Shown: piece by piece, positions 56,195-64,000 of the stretch
Position numbering within the stretch: the first letter of the stretch is position 1
How the letters are laid out: every line of letters starts with the position of its first letter
Assembly (NCBI GenBank): GCA_934725855.1
Contig: CAKVCL010000012.1
Location: forward strand, 1-64,000
Reading direction: 5' to 3'
Length of the DNA: 64,000 nucleotides
DNA from: an uncultured Cellulosilyticum sp.
GTDB lineage: Bacteria > Bacillota > Clostridia > Lachnospirales > Cellulosilyticaceae
Made by a program: the position numbers and the translations under genes
The notes under the pieces: model-generated
Told to the model about the DNA's origin: nothing
What the model saw: the letters and a program-made list of their open reading frames with translations, nothing else
Database searches by the model: none

Positions 56195-58603
56195 CTAGCT
56201 ACTTATGTCACTTGCAATTCTAACCGTTTCCATAGCATCCTTTGCATAAAAATCAGCCCCTACATATTCAGCAAGTTCTGTTGTAAGTACAGCACCTCCT
56301 ACAATCACCTTGACATCTGGGGCTTCTTTTCTAAGAAGCTCTATCGTTTCTTTCATGCTTCCTACAGTGGTTGTCATTAAAGCACTAAGTCCTACTATTT
56401 TTACTTGCCATTTTTGTACAGCTTCTAGTACTGCTTCCTTTGCTACATCTTTTCCCAGGTCAATTACTTCAAAGTTATAGTTTTCCATAATCACCTTAAC
56501 AATATTCTTGCCGATATCATGGATATCTCCAAATACAGTGGCTAAAACCACTTTTGTTTTTTCTACAGAGTTTTCTCCCTTTTCACCTGTCATCTGACTA
56601 CGCAAAATATCAAAAGCAGCCTTAGCCCCTTCTGCAGATTTTATGAGTTGAGGCAAGAAAATCGTTTGTTTCTCATAGTATTCACCCACTTCATTAAGTG
56701 CAGGTACAATATGTTTTTCAATAATCTCTAAAGGGGTAATCGTTTCTAAAAGCTTAGTGGTTGCTTTTTTAGCTTCTTCTTGTAATCCTTTAATAATGGC
56801 TGTTTTAACATCCATTTCATTCGTTGTTTGACTGGCACTCACTTTTTGGCTAGAGTTTCCAGCTGTTGCCCCCATATTACCATATTGCTCAATATAATCT
56901 TTAGAGTCTTCATCTAATCCCATAAGTACGCGGTAAGATGCCACTGTTTCCATCATCCCTTTATCTCCCGGATTCATAATTGGAGCATCTAAGCCTTGCA
57001 TTAATGCCATAGCAAGCATATTTCTATTAATGATTGGTCTTTGTGGCAAACCAAATGATACATTACTTACACCCAATACGGTTTTAACTTCAAGTTTTTC
57101 TTTAACTAAACGAACAGCTTTAAGTGTTTCTTTAACGAGTGACTGCTGCGCTGAAGCCGTTACCACTAAGCAATCAATAAAGATGTCTTCTTTTGGAATG
57201 CCTATTTTTACAGCTTCATCTACTATATGTTTGGCTATTTCAAACCTTTCCTCGGCTGTTTCAGGAATACCTCGTTCATCTAAAGCCAGTCCTAAAATAG
57301 CAGCTCCATATTTTTTGGCAATAGGCAAAATGTTTACTAGGCTTTCTTTTTTACCATTTACTGAATTAATAAGTGGTTTCCCATTATAAACTCTAACACC
57401 TTGTTCTAGTGCTTCTACATTAGAAGAGTCTATTTGAAGTGGCAAGTTAACTGCTGCTTGCACTTCCATAATGGCTTTTTTAAGAAGGGCTACTTCATCC
57501 ATATCTGGCATACCCATATTAATATCTAATAGATGTGCGCCTTGATCCACTTGATTTAAGGCTTCTCTCACCACAAAATCCATATCTTCAATACGAAGTG
57601 CCGCCTGAAGTGCTTTTTTTCCTGTTGGATTTAAACGTTCACCAATGACTCTTACATCGTCAAAATAAACTGCTTTAGATGGACTACAAATCCCAGTTCT
57701 TGGTGGATTTTGAGGCCTAACAAATGGAATATCTTTAGTTTTATCCACAGTTTCTTTGATAAAAGCAGGATTTGTTCCACAACATCCCCCTAAAATACTC
57801 ACACCCATGTGAGCAAATTCTACCATGAGCTTTGCAAACTCCTCTTCTGTAATATCATAATAAACCCGATCTCCTTCCATAATAGGAAGCCCTGCATTAG
57901 GTTGTAGCATAATAGGAATATGGGCTATTTTAGTCAGTTGTTCTACAATTGGTTTAAGTTGCTTGGGCCCTAAAGAGCAATTGATGCCTAGTGCATTAAC
58001 CCCTAAGCCTTCTAACATCAGTACCATACTTTCAAGACTTGTCCCAAAGAAAGTACGTCCATTTTCTTCAAAGCTCATCGTGCATAAAATCGGAAGGCTT
58101 GTATTTTCTTTTGCGGCTAATACGGCTGCTTTTAACTCGTATAAATCGGTAAAGGTTTCAATGATGATAGCATCTGCTCCTGCCTTTTGTCCGGCTAGCA
58201 TTTGCTCTTTAAAAACTTCATAGCTTTCCTCAAAGCTGACATCTCCAATAGGTTTAAGCATCTTTCCTGTAGAGCCCACATCTAATGCAATATATGTATT
58301 TGGATAGTCCTCTTTTGCTTTTCTTGCAATCTGTATGGCTTTTGTAATGATTTCTTCTACGGTATAATCTGTTTTCTCTATTTTATAACGGTTTGCACCA
58401 AAAGTATTGGTTGTTACAAACTGAGCACCTGCCTCAAGATATTCTCTATGAATTTCTTCTATAATTTCAGGATGCGTCATATTAAAAAGTTCAGGAACTT
58501 CTCCTAACTTAAGTCCTCTATTTTGGAGCATGGTTCCCATACCCCCATCAAAATAAAGACGTTCATGCCCTATTCTTTTACTTACTTCACTATTACACAC
58601 CAC
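56195..58603 (-). CDS. metH: cobalamin-dependent methionine synthase, core without activation domain
   Basis: About 802 residues in three modules: the homocysteine domain (zinc ligands in GINCSLGP and GGCCGTNP), the methyltetrahydrofolate domain (VIGERLNPTGKK, HLLDINMGMPD) and the B12 domain (DIHDIGKNIV with the cobalt-ligating His; GLSALMTTT). The fourth module of E. coli MetH, which binds S-adenosylmethionine for reactivation, is absent and encoded by the preceding gene. I place the start at GTG 58601-58603, eight bases after GAGG; the open frame begins at GTG 58612. It overlaps the end of the activation-domain gene by 11 bases. Confidence 0.92.
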   Translation of the reverse strand: MVCNSEVSKRIGHERLYFDGGMGTMLQNRGLKLGEVPELFNMTHPEIIEEIHREYLEAGAQFVTTNTFGANRYKIEKTDYTVEEIITKAIQIARKAKEDYPNTYIALDVGSTGKMLKPIGDVSFEESYEVFKEQMLAGQKAGADAIIIETFTDLYELKAAVLAAKENTSLPILCTMSFEENGRTFFGTSLESMVLMLEGLGVNALGINCSLGPKQLKPIVEQLTKIAHIPIMLQPNAGLPIMEGDRVYYDITEEEFAKLMVEFAHMGVSILGGCCGTNPAFIKETVDKTKDIPFVRPQNPPRTGICSPSKAVYFDDVRVIGERLNPTGKKALQAALRIEDMDFVVREALNQVDQGAHLLDINMGMPDMDEVALLKKAIMEVQAAVNLPLQIDSSNVEALEQGVRVYNGKPLINSVNGKKESLVNILPIAKKYGAAILGLALDERGIPETAEERFEIAKHIVDEAVKIGIPKEDIFIDCLVVTASAQQSLVKETLKAVRLVKEKLEVKTVLGVSNVSFGLPQRPIINRNMLAMALMQGLDAPIMNPGDKGMMETVASYRVLMGLDEDSKDYIEQYGNMGATAGNSSQKVSASQTTNEMDVKTAIIKGLQEEAKKATTKLLETITPLEIIEKHIVPALNEVGEYYEKQTIFLPQLIKSAEGAKAAFDILRSQMTGEKGENSVEKTKVVLATVFGDIHDIGKNIVKVIMENYNFEVIDLGKDVAKEAVLEAVQKWQVKIVGLSALMTTTVGSMKETIELLRKEAPDVKVIVGGAVLTTELAEYVGADFYAKDAMETVRIASDISS

Positions 58604-59261
58604 ACTTGTCACCTCTTCTTCTATACATGCAAGTTTTAACTAGGTTGCAATACCCACATGACTTTTGTCTGTTTTCTTTTTGACTTGAAATGCCTATAAG
58701 GGCTGTAATGGACTTAGTTGGCACAAGCATATGTGTCTTAGTCAGCATAAGCCCTATTCTTTTTTGAGCCATTAAAATATCTAATAAATCTGCTGAAGCC
58801 TCTAAGGGGACATCTCCATAACCTGGACTAAAGCGCATGGTGAGGTACTCATTTTCTGCAAGATGATTCATAATTTCTACTTCTGCATCATCACATAGTT
58901 TATCCACTAATACGGATGCACAAGCATCTAAAACCATTGCACCTAGCATGTTCGTTTTTTGTAAATTAGCAATCTGCCGATCTACTTCTCGCCCCAAGGT
59001 TGCTGCCATAAGAATACACTCATGACTATTTTTAAATAGTTTGATCAAATCTTGACTTTGAATACTACAATTAGTTCCTTCTAAAACGATTTGATCTTCT
59101 TCTCTATTGATCTTCACTTTTTGATAGGTGACCTTAGATAGAGCAATTTCTTCTAACCTTTTAAACCCTTCTATTACTTTATCTTTCATTTCTAAATCAA
59201 TATTTGCTTTTGGAACGCCAATATATCTTAATGCTGTACTTATCATATTTTCAGTAATCAT
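58593..59261 (-). CDS. methionine synthase activation-domain protein
   Basis: A 222-residue stand-alone version of the MetH reactivation domain. The signature is RFSPGYGDVPLE near residue 143, the S-adenosylmethionine-binding motif (RxxPGYG). The C-terminus has four cysteines in CGYCNLVKTCMYRR (and one in the final KCGV), which are not part of E. coli MetH and might bind a metal. It overlaps the metH core gene, so the two polypeptides are probably made in balance and act together. Split MetH enzymes are common in Firmicutes. Confidence 0.85.
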   Translation of the reverse strand: MITENMISTALRYIGVPKANIDLEMKDKVIEGFKRLEEIALSKVTYQKVKINREEDQIVLEGTNCSIQSQDLIKLFKNSHECILMAATLGREVDRQIANLQKTNMLGAMVLDACASVLVDKLCDDAEVEIMNHLAENEYLTMRFSPGYGDVPLEASADLLDILMAQKRIGLMLTKTHMLVPTKSITALIGISSQKENRQKSCGYCNLVKTCMYRRRGDKCGV

Positions 59262-59405
59262 GTTGTTTCCTCAGCTTTCTCATTCCTATCACTTGTCAAA
59301 TCTCCATACTTTAAATACAATTCTTGTATTAAACATAATCCTCCTACATTGTATCATATTTTTTTATTTTCATTAACTTCACATATTTATCCTTAATTAA
59401 TTCTT

Positions 59406-60020
59406 CTAAACTATAGAAACATAGGGATTATCCTTAATATAAAAACGCCATAATTTATCCTCATATTCCTCAGCATAAGGAATATTGATCCTTTTGGCTT
59501 CTACTATTTCGAATTTTTGCTGTGAACCTTCTCCAATCCAAAGAGGGTTTTTAATCGTTACCAATTGATTATTTAGGCTTTTGTCGATCTTTAATGCCTT
59601 GCATAATTTGCCTGGCCCATTCGTAAGCTCCGTATCCTTCTTAGATTTAATCTTCCTATTTTCTCTAGCAAATCTAAGTGCTTCATCATCTAAGGGCTCA
59701 AGTGCTCTAATGAGTACACAATGAGGTATTCCCTTATGATTAGCTGCTATATTTAAACAATGATACATCCCATAAATAAGATAAATATAAGTTGTTCCAC
59801 CTATTTCATATAAGGGTGCTGTTCGCTCTGTCTTTTTATTTCCAAAGACGTGAGCCCCTTTATCTTCTATGCCCATATACGCTTCTGTTTCTACTATTTT
59901 AAAATAATAAGTTTTTTCCTCATCTTCCCTAGCCATTATTTTTCCCAATAAACTACGTGCTACATGAATACCATCTTCTAAAAAAAAGTTTTCTTCTAAT
60001 CGTTTCATTTCATTCTCCAT
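59406..60020 (-). CDS. 3-methyladenine DNA glycosylase (AAG/MPG family)
   Basis: A 204-residue DNA repair enzyme that removes alkylated purines. Motifs: ARSLLGKIM, VETEAYMG with the catalytic Glu, DKGAHVFGNKKTERT, YLIYGMYHCLNI and ALEPLDD, then NGPGKLCKAL. All are conserved features of the eukaryote-type AAG fold found in many Firmicutes. The gene lies between yihY and the MetH activation gene without close spacing. Confidence 0.92.
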   Translation of the reverse strand: MENEMKRLEENFFLEDGIHVARSLLGKIMAREDEEKTYYFKIVETEAYMGIEDKGAHVFGNKKTERTAPLYEIGGTTYIYLIYGMYHCLNIAANHKGIPHCVLIRALEPLDDEALRFARENRKIKSKKDTELTNGPGKLCKALKIDKSLNNQLVTIKNPLWIGEGSQQKFEIVEAKRINIPYAEEYEDKLWRFYIKDNPYVSIV

Positions 60021-60049
60021 TTCTCAGTCGTTGATTTTCTTCAAACACA

Positions 60050-60913
60050 TCATTTATTTTTCACACAAAATTTACGATTAATCTGCTCCATTCTTGCATC
60101 TTGCAAAATCGCATTAATTTCAGCCCCTAAAAGGAGTAAGGTACAACTTACATATAGCCATATAAGGAGTATAAAGACACTTCCTATACTACCATAAAGC
60201 TGATTATATTTACTATAATTATCTACGTAAATCGAAAAGCCTAAAGAAAAGAGATACCAACTCACAGAAGTAAAAATAACTCCTGGCCATACATTTTTAT
60301 CTTTTAAATATTTTCTTGGAATAACTCTATAAAAAGCATAAATGACAATCACTAATGCAATAAATGGCATAACGAGCCTTATTAAATTCCATAAAGGCAT
60401 AACAATTCCTTTGTTCATATCCAGCATAGTAAATACATAATCACCAACTCGATTTCCAAATACTAAACCAACCATTAGCAAAATGAGTACCATTGCTAAC
60501 AAAACCGTATACATAACTGCCACAATTCTTGCTAAAAAATAAGGTCTTACATAATTAGAGCCATAAGCAATATGTATTCCTCTTATTAATGCATTAACTG
60601 CTGTTCCAGCTGACCATAAAGTCACAAGCCCTCCAACAGATAGAAGGGTTGTACTTCTATACAAAATAAACTGGCTAATGGTACTTTCTACTACAGGAAC
60701 CAAGGTTTTAGGTAGTGCCTCTTCTACATATTCCATAAAAATACCCGTTGGCAAGTTCGTATAGGTTAACAAGCTAATGACAAAAATAATAAAGGGAAAA
60801 AATGCTAATATCCAATAGTAAGCCATATAAGCACTGGTCGTTGATAAACTATGTGCTTTATACCGCTTCATCAGCTTCGTAATCAGCCATTTTAATTTCA
60901 AATAAATCTCCAT
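60050..60913 (-). CDS. YihY/virulence factor BrkB family membrane protein
   Basis: About 287 residues with six predicted membrane helices, among them AYYWILAFFPFIIFVISLL and the LVTLWSAGTAVNALIRGIH region typical of the YihY (formerly RNase BN) family. The C-terminus ends EINAILQDARMEQ. The family is uniformly inner-membrane; its transport or other role is not settled. The start is ATG 60911-60913 with GGAGG upstream; the GTG four codons earlier overlaps that site. Confidence 0.85.
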   Translation of the reverse strand: MEIYLKLKWLITKLMKRYKAHSLSTTSAYMAYYWILAFFPFIIFVISLLTYTNLPTGIFMEYVEEALPKTLVPVVESTISQFILYRSTTLLSVGGLVTLWSAGTAVNALIRGIHIAYGSNYVRPYFLARIVAVMYTVLLAMVLILLMVGLVFGNRVGDYVFTMLDMNKGIVMPLWNLIRLVMPFIALVIVIYAFYRVIPRKYLKDKNVWPGVIFTSVSWYLFSLGFSIYVDNYSKYNQLYGSIGSVFILLIWLYVSCTLLLLGAEINAILQDARMEQINRKFCVKNK

Positions 60914-60983
60914 CTTATCCTCCACTTTGGCATATTTCCATCTAATGTATATGCAGCCTCATTCATATCTAATCACAAAAAAA

Positions 60984-61019
60984 GGATAATCAACTATAGT
61001 CATCTATAATAGATTATCC
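60984..61019 (-). terminator. terminator after the 61051-61515 gene
   Basis: GGATAATC (61012-61019, minus strand) pairs with GATTATCC (60984-60991), followed by seven T. It lies 31 bases past the stop of 61051-61515. Confidence 0.8.
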
Positions 61020-61050
61020 TCTCTCTATTCGTATTTTATCCTAGGCCACT

Positions 61051-61515
61051 CTATTTCTTAGTTTTTGTTTCAGATTTTTGACCTTGCATTTTAGCTTGAA
61101 GTTTTGCAACAAGTCCTTTTTTCTTCGTTTCTGGTAACTTTCCTGAAACGACATTAACAATTAAGATACCAGCAAGTTCAACTTTAACTTGTTTCTTAGT
61201 TGGTAATACATCATAAATCCTTTGATCACATAATAGAGTTTGAATTTGAGGACCAATTTTTGCAATAACAACTGGCATTTTACGCTTTTTATACATCCAT
61301 GGTAATTGATCTTTGACTTGTTTAGGTAATTTTAAATTAGTTAAATTATCTTTTTTCTTATCAATAACAAATAGTGTAACGGCTTGTTTATTGTCAGAAA
61401 TAATTTTTTGTTGTTCGTCATACTTCGTTTGCAGCTTTCTTCCCCAAAAATAGAGGCCTACTAAAACTACAGCTAAAATCGCAATGACAATCCAGAATAT
61501 TGTCCAGAAACCCAT
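61051..61515 (-). CDS. single-span membrane protein of unknown function
   Basis: A 154-residue protein with an N-terminal membrane helix (FWTIFWIVIAILAVVLVGLYFW in substance, residues 3-24) and a basic cytoplasmic body of beta and helix elements (VKDQLPWMYKKRKMPVVIAKIGP), ending in a Lys/Thr-rich tail. I do not recognise a named family; similar anchored proteins occur in Lachnospiraceae. The start is ATG 61513-61515, about nine bases after GGAGG; an upstream start at 61539 contains this ribosome binding site. It is followed by its own terminator. Confidence 0.8.
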   Translation of the reverse strand: MGFWTIFWIVIAILAVVLVGLYFWGRKLQTKYDEQQKIISDNKQAVTLFVIDKKKDNLTNLKLPKQVKDQLPWMYKKRKMPVVIAKIGPQIQTLLCDQRIYDVLPTKKQVKVELAGILIVNVVSGKLPETKKKGLVAKLQAKMQGQKSETKTKK

Positions 61516-61642
61516 CTTCTGTATCCTCCTTGTGTGCAAGTATTACTTACACGATCTAATATTTATACGGCTTTCATATGAAAGACCAAGCTTTCTTAAG
61601 TATAGCATAGGAATAATTATAAAACAACGCTTGGAAATCATC

Positions 61643-63037
61643 CTAGATGCCAATATAAATGTCGCCGTCTTGCTTCCTAATTGAAACCCTAACTTGTTCA
61701 TCATCAATATATTTAATCAAACTGCCAAATGTCACTTTAACCCCTGGATAAATGGTTCCTGAACACTTAATCAGTCCATCTCTAACATTATTAAGCATAT
61801 CATTTAATTTTGTTGACCTTGCTTTCATATCTTCATATTCTTCTAAAACAGGCTTTCTTGTTGAGTTAAGTTTATCTAGCATCATACGTTTTTGAGGATC
61901 TAATTGTTTTCCTCTATTCTTAGTCATTAAAAAGCTAATACTTTGATCAATTTTATTTAATTCTGCTTTCTTTGCCTTTAAGTCTTCAGAAAGTTGTTTA
62001 GCTTCTGCATAAATTGAAGGTGGTACACCAATTTGGATAGCCGTTACAGTTCCCATAGGTGAGCCAATACTATTTGCAATGACCATGTTAGTCGCGGTTA
62101 CGCTTCCACCAACAATGGTTCCTTTACCCATTTCTGCTCTAATACTATCTCCAGCGGTTACAGTAGAATGAAGGACTGCTTCTGTAATGATATTTCCTCC
62201 TGCTTCAACATGAGCATTTTGAATAAACTTAGCAATGATATTTCCCTTTGCTATTAGTTTACTTTTATCTGTTCCTTGAATCCCATAGGTTAAGAAAATA
62301 TCTTCTCCTGCAATAATAACGGCATCATCTACAGGCCCCTTTACCTCAACTGATCCACCTGCCTTAATAGTAAAGCCACTATGAACACTGCCTTGAACAA
62401 CCACACTGCCTACAAAATCAACATTTCCTACACTACTGTCAAGATCTCCATTAATGGTAAACACAGAGTTAATATAAACATTATGTTCATCGTATTCAAG
62501 TTTTCCATCAATATCAGCAACTAAGGTTACACCATCTTCTAATATCCTCGTATTTCTTCCTTTAGGCATTCTTGCTTCTTTCACTTTCTTTGGTTTCAAA
62601 ACTTGCCCTAAAACATTAAAACCATCTGTGCCTTGTTTAGCTAATATTTTAGTAGCCAGTTTATCACCTTTTCTTACATTTTTAACAGCACTTAAATCTT
62701 TTAGGTCAACCGTTCCATCGTCATTAATTTTAGGTTTAAATTGTTTAAGTCCCTGAGTATCAAATGCAAAGTCAATATGTCCATCTTGTCCTTCTATAGG
62801 ATGCTGCCCCTGAGCAATAATATATTTATAATTATATCTATGCTCCCTACAAATTTCTCTTAGATCATCCTCTTTTATGCCTTCAACAATTCCCTTCTTA
62901 CTCATTTCATCTTTGACTTGATCCAGACTGATTTTTCTACCCCCATTTTGAGGTTCATTAAAACTTATAACTCCCATCATTTTGTCTGCAGTTACTTCAA
63001 CCAAAACACTCTCGTTTAAAATTTCATTCTCAGCCAT
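61643..63037 (-). CDS. FapA-family polymer-forming protein (DUF342)
   Basis: A 464-residue protein: an N-terminal DUF342 domain (about 1-170), then a right-handed beta-helix of short repeats (INGDLDSSVGNVDFVGSVVV, VKGPVDDAVIIAGEDIFL, EAGGNIITEAVLHSTVTAGD), and a C-terminal coiled coil (about 345-425). FapA proteins occur in Firmicutes and Vibrio; they have been linked to flagellar assembly and membrane-potential-dependent location. Whether this one acts in motility is unknown. AGGGAGGGATTCAT precedes the ATG. Confidence 0.85.
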   Translation of the reverse strand: MAENEILNESVLVEVTADKMMGVISFNEPQNGGRKISLDQVKDEMSKKGIVEGIKEDDLREICREHRYNYKYIIAQGQHPIEGQDGHIDFAFDTQGLKQFKPKINDDGTVDLKDLSAVKNVRKGDKLATKILAKQGTDGFNVLGQVLKPKKVKEARMPKGRNTRILEDGVTLVADIDGKLEYDEHNVYINSVFTINGDLDSSVGNVDFVGSVVVQGSVHSGFTIKAGGSVEVKGPVDDAVIIAGEDIFLTYGIQGTDKSKLIAKGNIIAKFIQNAHVEAGGNIITEAVLHSTVTAGDSIRAEMGKGTIVGGSVTATNMVIANSIGSPMGTVTAIQIGVPPSIYAEAKQLSEDLKAKKAELNKIDQSISFLMTKNRGKQLDPQKRMMLDKLNSTRKPVLEEYEDMKARSTKLNDMLNNVRDGLIKCSGTIYPGVKVTFGSLIKYIDDEQVRVSIRKQDGDIYIGI

Positions 63038-63068
63038 ATGAATCCCTCCCTAAACTCCCTGTTATCTG

Positions 63069-63791
63069 CTAAACAATCTCCATCATTAACCCCTTAACCA
63101 CTTCTTGCACCATTTGTGGTAAATGAGCTAATTCTTCTTTTAACAAATCCTTTGTTTGTATTGGACTTCCAATATTTACAATGACCTTTGTCTTTTGAAT
63201 ATGCTTCTTCTCTTCAAATATCTTATAAGTATTACTAAGGGCAATGGGTATAATAGGAACTTTTGTTTTAGAAGCAAGCTTAAAGCCACCTTCTTTAAAA
63301 TTTCTTATTTCATTACTCATGTTTCTTGTTCCTTCTGGAAAAAGAACAATAGATTGCCCATTATTTAGTTCCTTAATGCCTTGTAATATACTTTGAAGTG
63401 CTTTTCGCATATCTTTTCTATCTATATATATACAACCCAAAGCATTAAACCATTTATTGACAAATGGCATCTTTTGTATTTCTTGTTTTCCAACAAAAAT
63501 AACAGGATCGTTAATAATTGATAATAGAATCACTATATCAAATACACTTTTATGCGTTGCTACATATAAGACAGGACCTTCATGTGGTAAATTTTCTTCT
63601 CCCCTAACTTCTAGTTCCATTCTAGTTGAATTAATAAGTTTTTTTGAAAGTTGTTGCATATGTTTATAGATTTGGGCTCTGCTTTCCTTCACGCCATGTT
63701 TTTCATTACCAAAGCCATATTCTCTTCTTAAATCTTTATAAACAATATCTGCCCAAATAAAATCACCAATCACTTTGGTATTTTCAAACAT
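63069..63791 (-). CDS. plsC: 1-acyl-sn-glycerol-3-phosphate acyltransferase
   Basis: A 240-residue acyltransferase that makes phosphatidic acid in membrane lipid synthesis. The catalytic HX4D motif is THKSVFDIV near residue 83, and the glycerol-phosphate site is FPEGTRN near residue 150; PIIPIAL follows. The N-terminal 50 residues are charged and lack a clear membrane helix, so it may be peripheral. AGGAGGCCGTTCT precedes the ATG. The gap to the upstream pncB end is 20 bases. Confidence 0.9.
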   Translation of the reverse strand: MFENTKVIGDFIWADIVYKDLRREYGFGNEKHGVKESRAQIYKHMQQLSKKLINSTRMELEVRGEENLPHEGPVLYVATHKSVFDIVILLSIINDPVIFVGKQEIQKMPFVNKWFNALGCIYIDRKDMRKALQSILQGIKELNNGQSIVLFPEGTRNMSNEIRNFKEGGFKLASKTKVPIIPIALSNTYKIFEEKKHIQKTKVIVNIGSPIQTKDLLKEELAHLPQMVQEVVKGLMMEIV

Positions 63792-63811
63792 AGAACGGCC
63801 TCCTAAAATTT

Positions 63812-64000
63812 TTAATCTTTCTTATAGTTCTCAAGCATTTTTTCTCTTAACGCATAAAGCTCATCAGATAAAACAACTTGCATAATTTGTGGATTAACAA
63901 GTCGTTTGTATTCTTCCCATAAAGTATCTAACTCTTCTTTAGCATAGGCTTTAATAGCCATTGTTTCTGGCTGGTCATATACAAGCTTTCCAGCTACAAA
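63812..64000 (-). CDS. pncB: nicotinate phosphoribosyltransferase, C-terminal fragment
   Basis: The last 62 codons of a gene entering from the right edge, stop TAA at 63812-63814. The sequence KLVYDQPETMAIKAYAKEEL, then LDTLWEEYKRLVNPQ and VVLSDELYALREKML, resembles the C-terminus of Firmicutes nicotinate phosphoribosyltransferase, which makes nicotinate mononucleotide for NAD synthesis. It is truncated only by the window edge. It probably forms a transcript with plsC. Confidence 0.7.
   Translation of the reverse strand, partial: FVAGKLVYDQPETMAIKAYAKEELDTLWEEYKRLVNPQIMQVVLSDELYALREKMLENYKKD

Overview
The window is a low-GC, gene-dense segment of a motile, endospore-forming member of the Firmicutes, class Clostridia. 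The evidence is AT-rich intergenic DNA, frequent GGAGG ribosome binding sites, sporulation genes (spoIIID, spoIIQ, spoIID, ywmB), a Gram-positive late flagellar gene set and a Na+-type ATP synthase. A relative of Cellulosilyticum or another Lachnospirales genus is my guess at genus level and is not demonstrated. Every gene except a 17-codon fragment at the left edge lies on the minus strand, so transcription runs from high to low coordinates.

Left part (1-7.6 kb): late flagellar genes. Reading along the minus strand they are fliW, csrA, flagellin, a TPR-type glycosyltransferase, fliS, flaG, fliD, fliT and a second TPR-type glycosyltransferase. Sigma-D-like promoters (about TAAA, 15-16 bases, then GCCGATAT or a variant) precede several of them. 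The flagellin leader has a hairpin with GGA in its loop plus a GGA-rich Shine-Dalgarno, the arrangement expected for FliW-CsrA control. Next (7.7-10.1 kb) is rpmG-secE-nusG-rplK-rplA with two matching leader structures. From 10.1 to 18.1 kb is comFC-yvyF-flgM-flgN-flgK-flgK-flgL-flagellin plus a small chaperone-like gene. This order resembles the Bacillus subtilis comF-flgM region but has a duplicated flgK.

Middle part (18.4-44.6 kb): recD2, a lipoprotein gene, metK under a SAM-I riboswitch, and a rod-protein/cell-shape/sporulation block (flgJ-like, two flgG-like genes, mbl, spoIIID, spoIIQ, spoIID, ywmB). Its order matches B. subtilis apart from an inserted Rpn-family nuclease gene. Two very large secreted proteins with fibronectin III-like modules follow, probably attached to the wall by C-terminal SLH-like regions. 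Then come mutY, a second Rpn-family gene and an HD-GYP phosphodiesterase gene.

Right part (44.7-64 kb): a complete F-type ATP synthase operon (atpZ-I-B-E-E-F-H-A-G-D-C). It encodes two kinds of rotor c subunit: a normal hairpin, and a tandem double hairpin whose second carboxylate is replaced by Gln. Both have Na+-binding signatures. Upstream lie wecB, a GGDEF protein, degV, a split methionine synthase (metH core plus separate activation domain), a 3-methyladenine glycosylase, yihY, a FapA-like gene, plsC and the end of a nicotinate phosphoribosyltransferase gene.

The points most worth a second look are the hybrid c-ring and the triple 13-bp repeat between the two c genes, the flagellin leader, a possible sigma-D promoter in front of the giant surface proteins, a two-copy terminal-inverted-repeat element, the duplicated L1-type leaders, and a decayed reading frame at the left edge with three in-frame stops spaced exactly 60 bases apart.
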